Of a stretch of DNA of 64,000 bases, positions 53,987 to 61,240 are shown in pieces. Position numbers and translations under genes: made by a program. The notes beneath the pieces were generated by a model. It saw nothing but the letters and a program-made list of their open reading frames with translations. It had not been told where the DNA came from and did no database searches. The DNA is taken from NCBI RefSeq assembly GCF_001296045.1, contig NZ_LJHS01000009.1, positions 147,933 through 211,932 of the forward strand. The letters run 5' to 3'. The DNA is from Rhizobium sp. AAP43. GTDB lineage: Bacteria > Pseudomonadota > Alphaproteobacteria > Rhizobiales > Rhizobiaceae. Every line of letters begins with the position of its first letter. The stretch's first letter is position 1.

Positions 53987-55333
53987 ATGGCGACGGAAAT
54001 CCGACTGGCCGAAATCATCGAGGCGCTGAGCCATGCCCTGGACATGACCGAAGGTCAGCCGGCCGGTCATTGCGTTCGCTGCTGTCATATCGGCACTGCG
54101 ATCGGCCGCCAGCTCGGCTTGAGCGAAGGCGCTTTGCGCGACCTCTATTACACGCTGCTCCTGAAGGATCTCGGCTGTTCGTCGAATGCCGCCCGCATCT
54201 GTGAACTGTATCTGGCTGACGACCTGAAGTTCAAGCGCGACTTCAAGCTGGTCGACGGCACCTTCCCGCAGGTGCTGAAATTCGTCCTGTCCCATACCGG
54301 CATGCAGGCCGGCCTCGCCGAGCGTTTCCGCGGCCTCGTTAACATTCTGAAGAACGGCCAGGAAATCGCCACCAGCCTCATTCACACGCGCTGCCAGCGC
54401 GGTGCCGACATTGCCCGCCAGATGCGCTTTTCCGAAGCGGTGGCGCAGGGCATCCTCGATCTCGATGAGCATTTCGATGGTGGCGGAAAGCCACTCGGCA
54501 AGGCCGGAAACGACATCCATATCTTTGCCCGGATCGCGCTGATGGCGCAGATCATCGATATCTTCTTCAGCGCTTCCGGACCTGAAGCCGCTGTCGCGGA
54601 AGTCATCAAGCGGTCCGGCGGCTGGTTCGATCCGGTCATTGTCGAAGCCTTCCTGCGCAGCGCCAGCGAAGCCCGCTTCTGGACCGATCTGGTGCGCCCG
54701 GACATCGAGCAGATCGTGCTTGCGGCAGAACCAGGCCAGCAGCAGATCTTTGCAGACGAAGACTATCTGGACGATATCGCGGCCGGTTTTGCCCGCGTTA
54801 TTGATGCCAAAAGCCCCTATACCGCCGGTCACAGCGATCGCGTGGCACTGTTCTCCGACATGATCGCCGAACAGCTGGACATGCAGCCCGCGCAGCGCCG
54901 GCGTCTGAAGCGCGCTGCCCTTCTCCACGATATCGGCAAGCTCGGCGTATCCAATGCGGTGCTCGACAAGCCCGGTCGCCTGATCGGCGATGAGTGGGAG
55001 CAGATGAAGCGCCACGCCCAGTATTCCGAAGCAATCCTGTCACGCATCTCTGCCTTTGCCGACATTGCCAAGATCGGCGGTAGTCACCACGAGAAGCTCG
55101 ATGGCACCGGCTATCCCCGTGGTCTTCGTGGCGACGAGATTTCCTTCGACGTGCGCATCGTCGCGACTGCAGACGTCTTCGACGCGCTGACCGCCGACCG
55201 CCCGTATCGGGCAGCCCTTCCAGTCCACAAAGCCTTGGAAATCCTCTGGGAAACGGCTGGACGGCATCATGATGCGAGCTGCATCAACGCGCTCGAACGC
55301 GCCCTGAACAGTGCACAATTGATCGCTGCCTGA
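53987..55333 (+). CDS. HD-GYP domain phosphodiesterase-like protein
   Basis: 448 residues. The C-terminal domain is [24 protein letters not shown] (about 311-329), [20 protein letters not shown] (about 365-384) and [16 protein letters not shown]. The HD and GYP signature residues are complete, so cleavage of cyclic di-GMP is plausible. A first, divergent HD-like region lies in the N-terminal half ([17 protein letters not shown], near 27-43; [13 protein letters not shown], near 52) and lacks some metal ligands. Divergent from clpP; convergent with the avidin gene. Confidence 0.9.
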   Translation: MATEIRLAEIIEALSHALDMTEGQPAGHCVRCCHIGTAIGRQLGLSEGALRDLYYTLLLKDLGCSSNAARICELYLADDLKFKRDFKLVDGTFPQVLKFVLSHTGMQAGLAERFRGLVNILKNGQEIATSLIHTRCQRGADIARQMRFSEAVAQGILDLDEHFDGGGKPLGKAGNDIHIFARIALMAQIIDIFFSASGPEAAVAEVIKRSGGWFDPVIVEAFLRSASEARFWTDLVRPDIEQIVLAAEPGQQQIFADEDYLDDIAAGFARVIDAKSPYTAGHSDRVALFSDMIAEQLDMQPAQRRRLKRAALLHDIGKLGVSNAVLDKPGRLIGDEWEQMKRHAQYSEAILSRISAFADIAKIGGSHHEKLDGTGYPRGLRGDEISFDVRIVATADVFDALTADRPYRAALPVHKALEILWETAGRHHDASCINALERALNSAQLIAA

Positions 55334-55367
55334 TCCCGGCGAATGCAGGCGAAGCCCTCATGGCCGA

Positions 55368-55844
55368 CTACTTGTCGGCCGGTGACGGCTGCGCATCGTA
55401 AGCCTGATAGGTGAAGACGTTCTGCCCGGTTTCGATTTTCCCGCCGGCCTTGCCGACAAAGGCCAGCGACCACTGCGTCACGATCTGTACGCCGCCGCCA
55501 AAGGTCTTGCGCGCATACCCTGCCCAGGATGTCGCGGACCTGCAGTCTGCAATCCCATTCGACCAGACCACGCTGAATGCAATCGTGCTGCCATGCGCGT
55601 GGCCACTGAGGTCATAGGGCAGGCCCCGACAACCGGTCCCGGGGGCATTGTTGACAAAATAGCCGGTGACTCCGCCCTTCCGATCAACGTCAATCGTCAT
55701 CACCGACCCCAGTTCGTTGACCCAGGTGGTGGAGGTCCCGGACAGACTGTCGAAATCGGTGAAGCCTTGCGCATTAAAGGGTCCGTGTGCCGCCAAGGAA
55801 GAAGAAAACAGAAGCGCGACTAGAAACACCAGTAGTTTTTTCAT
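55368..55844 (-). CDS. Avidin family protein, rhizavidin-like
   Basis: 158 residues from the ATG of MKKLLVFL. Signal peptide to about residue 19. The mature protein resembles rhizavidin of Rhizobium etli: TWVNELGS (40-47, ligand N43 and S47), VTGYFVNNAPGTGC (59-72), SVVWSNGIADC (91-101), SWAGYA (106-111) and VTQWSLAFVG (122-131), with Cys72 and Cys101 in the positions of the rhizavidin disulphide. The core tryptophans W41, W94, W107 and W125 are present. Two positions differ from streptavidin and rhizavidin: the ligand Tyr is Phe63, and the C-terminal Asp is Asn142 (Asn also occurs in chicken avidin). Biotin binding is likely but may be weaker or altered. Rhizavidin-like proteins are unusually dimeric. 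Confidence 0.9.
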   Translation of the reverse strand: MKKLLVFLVALLFSSSLAAHGPFNAQGFTDFDSLSGTSTTWVNELGSVMTIDVDRKGGVTGYFVNNAPGTGCRGLPYDLSGHAHGSTIAFSVVWSNGIADCRSATSWAGYARKTFGGGVQIVTQWSLAFVGKAGGKIETGQNVFTYQAYDAQPSPADK

Positions 55845-55951
55845 GACGTCCCCCAACCCCATTAAGTTGAGTTTACATCAGGTTGCGCTTTTTCACATCC
55901 CTCGCCTTCTGATTTTCTCAGTTACGTCTGCGGTAGATTGGTCGAGACGAT

Positions 55952-56383
55952 CTAGCGCGCAATGCGGGTCGACAGAATGATCGACGACACTGTGCGTTCA
56001 ACACCGGAAAGTTCACCGATCCGGTCTATGAGCCGGTCGAGTTCTGAAATTGACGGAGCCGCGACGATCGCGATCAAGTCATAAGGTCCGTTGACCGAAT
56101 AAAGCGCCGTCACTTCGCCGATCGCCGACAGCTCGGCCGTCACCGCATTGAGCACCTTGGGCGCAATCACAATCATGACATGCGCCCGGATCAAGCCACT
56201 CTGATAGGCATCCGTGAGCCGCACCTGATATCCTGCAATGACGCCCTGCCCCTCCAGCCGCTCAAGCCTTGCCTGCACCGTGGTGCGGGACAGATCGAGC
56301 CGCCTCGCCAGTTCCGCCACCGGCATGCGGGCATTTTCCGAAAGCAGCGCGAGAAGCGCCCGATCCTTGTCCGATATTTGCAT
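55952..56383 (-). CDS. Lrp/AsnC family regulator
   Basis: 143 residues from the second reasonable ATG (MQISDKDRALL), which matches the family N-terminus; an ATG 12 codons upstream (56419) is the alternative, and neither has a strong site. The winged HTH ISDKDRALLALLSEN and RLDLSRTTVQARLERLEGQG (split) is at 3-50, followed by a RAM ligand domain including NGPYDLIAIVAA. It is divergent from the lysine-dehydrogenase-like gene, which it probably controls in response to an amino acid. Confidence 0.9.
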   Translation of the reverse strand: MQISDKDRALLALLSENARMPVAELARRLDLSRTTVQARLERLEGQGVIAGYQVRLTDAYQSGLIRAHVMIVIAPKVLNAVTAELSAIGEVTALYSVNGPYDLIAIVAAPSISELDRLIDRIGELSGVERTVSSIILSTRIAR

Positions 56384-56533
56384 TCCGATCAAATCCAATG
56401 TCGTTTCGCCGAAATTCATACGACGAATTGCCCATTCCGTCACTTGGAATCGGCAGGGCTTGGAACCACACTGGCTTGACCAATGACAAGCCTTCCGGCC
56501 CGCGCCGTGAGGGCAAGCTTACGAGGGGCCACC

Positions 56534-57637
56534 ATGAAAAATGTCACCATCATCGGCGCCGGCAAGATTGGCGGAGCGATTGCCCGCATGCTGGCCGAAA
56601 CAGGCGATTACACCGTAACCATCGCCGACCGGAGCGCCGAGCAGTTGGCGAAGCTCGACGCCCATGCGGCGGTCAAGACGCTGGAACTTGACATTTCCGA
56701 TGCCCAGGCGCTCGACACCGCCCTTGCCGGCCAGTTTGCCGTGCTTTCCGCCGCCCCCTTCCATCTGACCGGCGCGATTGCCGAAAGTGCCGCCCGCACG
56801 GCAACCCATTATCTCGACCTCACCGAGGATGTTGCAACGACGCGCAAGGTCGAAGAACTCGCTCGCGGCGCCCGCTCCGCCTTCATTCCGCAATGCGGCC
56901 TCGCCCCCGGCTTCATCTCGATCGTTGCCAACGACCTGACCAAGCATTTCGACACACTGGACACGGTTCGCATGCGCGTTGGCGCCTTGCCGCAATACCC
57001 GTCGAATGCGCTCAACTACAATCTCACCTGGTCGACCGACGGCCTGATCAACGAGTATATCGAGCCCTGCGAAGCCATCGTCGAGGGCAAGCTGACGATC
57101 GTGCCAGCCATGGAAGAGCGTGAGGAATTTTCGCTCGACGGCGTCACCTACGAGGCCTTCAATACCTCGGGCGGCCTCGGTACGCTGGCCAAAACGCTCG
57201 ACGGTCGTGTGCGCACGATGAACTACCGCACCATCCGCTATCCGGGGCACCAGGCGATCATCAAGGCGCTTCTGAACGACTTCAACCTGAAGAACCGCCG
57301 CGATGTCCTGAAGGACCTGTTCGAAAACGCACTGCCCGCCACGATGCAAGACGTGGTCGTGGTCTTCGTCACCGTCTGCGGCTGGAAGGACGGCCGCTAT
57401 TTGCAAGAAACCTATGCCAACAAGGTCTATGCCGGCGTGGTCGCGGGCAAGAAGATGAGCGCCATCCAGATCACCACGGCGGCCGGCATCTGCACCGTGC
57501 TCGACCTGCTCGCCGACGGCACCCTGCCGCAGAAGGGCTTCGTCCGCCAGGAAGAAATCAGCCTTCCCGCCTTCCTCGAAAACCGCTTCGGCCGGGTCTA
57601 TGACCCCGAGGTCATGCGCATGGCAAAGGCTGGTTGA
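56534..57637 (+). CDS. Saccharopine-dehydrogenase family protein, lysine dehydrogenase-like
   Basis: 367 residues, GAGGGG site ahead of the ATG. Rossmann motif VTIIGAGKIGGAIARML (4-20), a YLDLTEDV segment (near 95), and QCGLAPGFISIVAN (near 119-132). In family terms it resembles bacterial lysine 6-dehydrogenases, an activity known from Agrobacterium, and not true saccharopine reductase; the substrate is inferred. Divergent with an Lrp-type gene. Confidence 0.83.
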   Translation: MKNVTIIGAGKIGGAIARMLAETGDYTVTIADRSAEQLAKLDAHAAVKTLELDISDAQALDTALAGQFAVLSAAPFHLTGAIAESAARTATHYLDLTEDVATTRKVEELARGARSAFIPQCGLAPGFISIVANDLTKHFDTLDTVRMRVGALPQYPSNALNYNLTWSTDGLINEYIEPCEAIVEGKLTIVPAMEEREEFSLDGVTYEAFNTSGGLGTLAKTLDGRVRTMNYRTIRYPGHQAIIKALLNDFNLKNRRDVLKDLFENALPATMQDVVVVFVTVCGWKDGRYLQETYANKVYAGVVAGKKMSAIQITTAAGICTVLDLLADGTLPQKGFVRQEEISLPAFLENRFGRVYDPEVMRMAKAG

Positions 57638-57677
57638 TAAATCTCCGGGGGGAGAAGGGACCAAACGGTCCGCGGGC

Positions 57678-57712
57678 AAGCGGCTGGCCAGCAATGGTCG
57701 GCCGCTTTCTCT
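57678..57712 (+). terminator. Possible terminator of the dehydrogenase gene
   Basis: GCGGC...GCCGC arms with a smaller inner pairing are followed by TTTCTCT, about 40 bases after the stop codon. The stem is short, so confidence is modest. Confidence 0.5.
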
Positions 57713-57873
57713 CTTCCAGCAAGTGTGTTCCGAAACGGTCGGACTAACCGCGCCTTAAGCATCCCGCAACACTGATTCTTTCCGATTTCGATGTTAGGTT
57801 GTGCTAAATTGAGCCTTGCGCGCACAAGCATCAGGGCACTTTCCAAGGCACGGCATGTTCTGACAGGCGGAGT

Positions 57874-59244
57874 ATGATCGGCAAGGGCAGCGAAGAACAA
57901 AAGACCATCCGGGTGATCCGCGCCTATCAGGCTGCCACCCTTGCGGTCGCGCTGTTCTCTTCCGTCTGGACGCTTATCTTCGCCATGAATGGCCTGCCCG
58001 CGGTTGCTATCGCCGAGAGCGTCCCGGTCATCATCTCTCTCGCCTGTTTCGTTCTCGTCAGCCGGGGTAAGTTTGGCCTGGTCAATCTGATCGTTCAGAT
58101 CTCCTTTCTGGTCTTCATCATCTGCTTTTCGCTGATGTTTGATGTACCAGAACCTGGCTTTCCGAGGGTCACGCATCTCTTCCTGCCGGTGCTTGGCATG
58201 CTCGGCTACCTCAACCACCTGCGCCGGCCATCGCGCCTGCAAATCCTGATTATCGCGGCAAGCGTCATCACCTTTATTGTCCTGCACGCCGCCGACCTCA
58301 GGCTCCCCTTCGCCGACCCCCTGCCGGCTGAACTGCGCGGCGTCGGGATCTGGATGAACCCGGCAATTGCAACACTCGTCTTCTGCAGCACGATCTACGT
58401 CCTGCAGAAGCACCTTTCGGCTCCAACCGGTCTGGCCCGAGATCTCGTGCGCGGGATGCAGCGCGGGGAGTTGACACTCGCCTACCAGCCGCAGGTCGAT
58501 AGCGAGGGCAAGGTTGTCGGCGCCGAGGCGCTGCTGCGCTGGAATCATCCGACAAAAGGGGCAATCTCGCCCGCAAGCTTCATCCCCGCCGCCGAAGACG
58601 TCGGGCTGATGCCGATCATCGGCAGCTACGTACTCGACCAAGCGCTCTCCACCCTCGCCCTTTGGCAGGCAGATCCAAAGTGTGCGGCCCTCACCCTTTC
58701 GGTCAATGTCAGCGCCAGCCAGTTCAACGAGAGCGATTTCTGCGTCACGGTGCGAGACCTCCTGTCGCGCCATGGCGTGGATCCGAAACGGCTCCAGCTG
58801 GAGCTCACCGAAAGCGTCCTGATCGCCGGGCTTGAGCCCGTCGCCGAAAAGATGGCGGAGCTCACCACGCTCGGCGTTACCTTCTCGCTGGACGATTTCG
58901 GCACCGGCTTCTCGTCGCTTGCCTATCTGCGCAGCCTGCCGGTGGCGGAGCTCAAGATCGATCGCAGCTTCGTCGCGAGCATTACCGAAAGCGACCGCGC
59001 CGCCGCCCTTGTTCGCTCGATCCTCACGCTCGCCCAGGATCTCGGTCTCCGCACGGTCGCTGAAGGGGTAGAAACGCAGGCCCAGTTCGCATTCCTCGAC
59101 GAGGCCGGTTGCGAAATCTTTCAAGGCTGGCTCTTCGGCCGCCCCATGCCGCTGGCTGAATTCGAGGCCTTACTCTCCGCACCACCGGAGCGGCCGGCAG
59201 CAAGCGGAACACTGCGACCAGCTGCCCGTCTCGCCGCCGGCTAA
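57874..59244 (+). CDS. Membrane EAL-domain phosphodiesterase
   Basis: 456 residues. N-terminal part (about 15-175) of six hydrophobic helices, then an EAL domain with the active-site residues present: GAEALLRWNHP (near 206), LELTESVLI (near 308), SLDDFGTGFSSLAYL (near 340), ELKIDRSFV and AEGVETQAQ. The family DDFG motif is complete, so cyclic di-GMP hydrolysis is expected. No GGDEF domain is attached. It is a single gene. Confidence 0.93.
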   Translation: MIGKGSEEQKTIRVIRAYQAATLAVALFSSVWTLIFAMNGLPAVAIAESVPVIISLACFVLVSRGKFGLVNLIVQISFLVFIICFSLMFDVPEPGFPRVTHLFLPVLGMLGYLNHLRRPSRLQILIIAASVITFIVLHAADLRLPFADPLPAELRGVGIWMNPAIATLVFCSTIYVLQKHLSAPTGLARDLVRGMQRGELTLAYQPQVDSEGKVVGAEALLRWNHPTKGAISPASFIPAAEDVGLMPIIGSYVLDQALSTLALWQADPKCAALTLSVNVSASQFNESDFCVTVRDLLSRHGVDPKRLQLELTESVLIAGLEPVAEKMAELTTLGVTFSLDDFGTGFSSLAYLRSLPVAELKIDRSFVASITESDRAAALVRSILTLAQDLGLRTVAEGVETQAQFAFLDEAGCEIFQGWLFGRPMPLAEFEALLSAPPERPAASGTLRPAARLAAG

Positions 59245-59269
59245 GCCGCCTACGGCACCCTGCCGCCCC

Positions 59270-60709
59270 TCACCCCATCCGCCCGAGCAACTTCAACATG
59301 CCCTTTGCGAGCCCCCCATAGGGTGGGTAGAGCAACTTCACGCCGGACCATTTCGACTGTTTGAGCACCGGCTTTTCCTTGCTCAGCGCCAGGAAACCCG
59401 CCTCGCCGTGATAGCTGCCATAGCCCGAGGCACCGACACCGCCGAATGGCAGGTCGTCCTGCGACAGATGCAGGATCGTGTCATTGACCGTCACGCCCCC
59501 CGCAATCGTGCCGGAGAGCACCCTGTCGCGGTGTGCCATATCGGTGCCGAACCAGTAGAGCGCCAGCGGCCGGTCGCGGGTGTTGATGTAGTCGAGCGCT
59601 TCATCGAGCGTGTCATAGGGCACGACCGGCAGGATGGGCCCGAAAATCTCCTCGCGCATCAGCGCCGTCTCGTCACCCGCCCCGATCACCAGGACCGGCG
59701 AAAACAGCCGTCTTTCGACGTCCCTCGCCCCGCCACAATCGATGATCTCGGCACCGCCCGCGCGCGCTTCTTCGACCAGTCCGACAAGTCGCTCGAAATG
59801 GCGCGGGCTGATGATCGAGGTATAGTCGGGATTGTCGGGAAGACCAGGATATTGCCGCGCCACCTCGGCCTTCACCGTCGCGACAAAATCCGCAACCTTC
59901 TCGCGCGGCACCAGCGCATAATCGGGGGCAACGCAGGTCTGGCCGGAATTCAGGAGCTTGCCCCAGATGAGCCGGGGCACGGCCTGGCCGAAATCGGCTG
60001 AGCTATCGAGAATGGCGGGCGACTTGCCGCCAAGTTCGAGGGTCACCGGCGTCAGGTTTTTCGCCGCCGCCTCCGCCACCTTGCGGCCAACGGCGGTCGA
60101 GCCGGTGAAGATCAGGTGATCGAAGGGCGCCGCCGTAAAGGCAGTGGCAACCTCCGGCCCGCCGGTGACCACCGCCACCTCATCCTCGGCGAAGAATTCC
60201 CGCACAGCCGCATCAAGCGCCTCGGCAAAGGCGGGCGTCAGTTCGGACGGCTTGAGAATGGCACGATTGCCGGCGGCAAGCGCTCCGGCGAGCGGGGAAA
60301 GCATCAGGTTGAGCGGATAGTTCCAGGGCGCGACAATGCCGACCACGCCAAGCGGCTGACGCATCACAATCGCCGAAGCCGGCTTGCCGGTCCAGCCGAG
60401 CGCCACGCGTCGCGCACGCATCCATTCCTTCAGATGCCGGCGCGCATGGCGGATTGCGGCCCGGACCGGCACGACATCGGTCAGCTCCGTCACGATCGCC
60501 GGGCGATGGCCAAAATCCTGCGAGATCGCCGAGGCAAACCTGTCCTGCCAGATCGTCAGCATGGAATCGAGACGCGCGAGGCGGTCCAGCCGGATCTCAA
60601 GCGCCGGATTGATCTGCGCCCGCCAACCTGCCTTCTGCCGACGCAGCAACTCCAGGATCCGCGCTTCCGCCGTCGCGGTCAAACCGCTGTTGCTTGCCTC
60701 TATCGTCAT
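59270..60709 (-). CDS. Aldehyde dehydrogenase, coniferyl-aldehyde type
   Basis: 479 residues from the ATG with GGAGG 7 bases away; one residue longer is possible. NAD(P)-dependent aldehyde dehydrogenase: APWNYPLNLMLSP (near 131), TGSTAVGRKV (near 205), LELGGKSPAI (near 228) and catalytic cysteine in NSGQTCVAPDY (near 262-272). Sequence pattern and length resemble coniferyl-aldehyde dehydrogenases; substrate not certain. Convergent with the EAL gene. Confidence 0.92.
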   Translation of the reverse strand: MTIEASNSGLTATAEARILELLRRQKAGWRAQINPALEIRLDRLARLDSMLTIWQDRFASAISQDFGHRPAIVTELTDVVPVRAAIRHARRHLKEWMRARRVALGWTGKPASAIVMRQPLGVVGIVAPWNYPLNLMLSPLAGALAAGNRAILKPSELTPAFAEALDAAVREFFAEDEVAVVTGGPEVATAFTAAPFDHLIFTGSTAVGRKVAEAAAKNLTPVTLELGGKSPAILDSSADFGQAVPRLIWGKLLNSGQTCVAPDYALVPREKVADFVATVKAEVARQYPGLPDNPDYTSIISPRHFERLVGLVEEARAGGAEIIDCGGARDVERRLFSPVLVIGAGDETALMREEIFGPILPVVPYDTLDEALDYINTRDRPLALYWFGTDMAHRDRVLSGTIAGGVTVNDTILHLSQDDLPFGGVGASGYGSYHGEAGFLALSKEKPVLKQSKWSGVKLLYPPYGGLAKGMLKLLGRMG

Positions 60710-61240
60710 CACGTCACCTCCCGCATCATTGCCTCGCCTGCAAGATGGGCAACACCCCCCTCATTGTTCAAGCCCGGACAATGTCGAATACGTGCCTTTT
60801 CCCGGATAGGCCGAAGATAAAGGCCTCTTCAGCATTCCCTGCTTGGTCTGCCTGCCAGCCAACAGCCGCGACGGGTCGATCCGGACCCAACCATGGGCGA
60901 CCGGGCACGCGATCGCTGCAGCAACAGGCAGTGTCGGATTTGTGAAATCAGTGTTGCCCAGGCAGGCACCAATTTCACTTGCCATCATCTCGGACGCGGC
61001 ACTATACCGCATGCGTTGGGCCAAAAAACCAACCACTGTCATGCGTTGGGAGGCGCGGATGGTGCTCGAAGTCCTCGATCGAGGCGCTCCCGACCCGCCG
61101 ACGCAAGATCGGCCCGCCGCCTGCGCTTCATCGACAGCAGTACGGTAAACGCATTTGATGATTTCTCCCGCTTCTGATGGCACCGCCCTGGACTTCGGCC
61201 GTCGACACTGTCGAATCCACAATCGGAGCAAGTGACACCC
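60710..61240. promoter_or_regulatory. Intergenic region before the glucose dehydrogenase gene
   Basis: 531 bases between the divergent aldehyde and glucose dehydrogenase genes. Short open frames cross it without ribosome sites. It includes two direct repeats (see 61011-61050). No promoter match strong enough to name was found. Confidence 0.4.
61011..61050. repeat. Direct repeats CATGCGTTGG
   Basis: The 10-base sequence CATGCGTTGG occurs at 61011-61020 and 61041-61050 with a 30-base period (about three helical turns), about 200 bases upstream of the glucose dehydrogenase gene. This spacing suits a regulator bound on one face of the helix. No known site matches. Confidence 0.5.

Noticed and set aside
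53812..53987. Upstream ATG for the ClpP-like gene and a leader for the HD-GYP gene
   Set aside because: Neither has a ribosome site; the downstream ATG was kept as start and the region regarded as a plain divergent promoter.
55890..55960. A separate promoter or attenuator between the avidin and Lrp genes
   Set aside because: Only a short gap with no convincing boxes; not enough to name.
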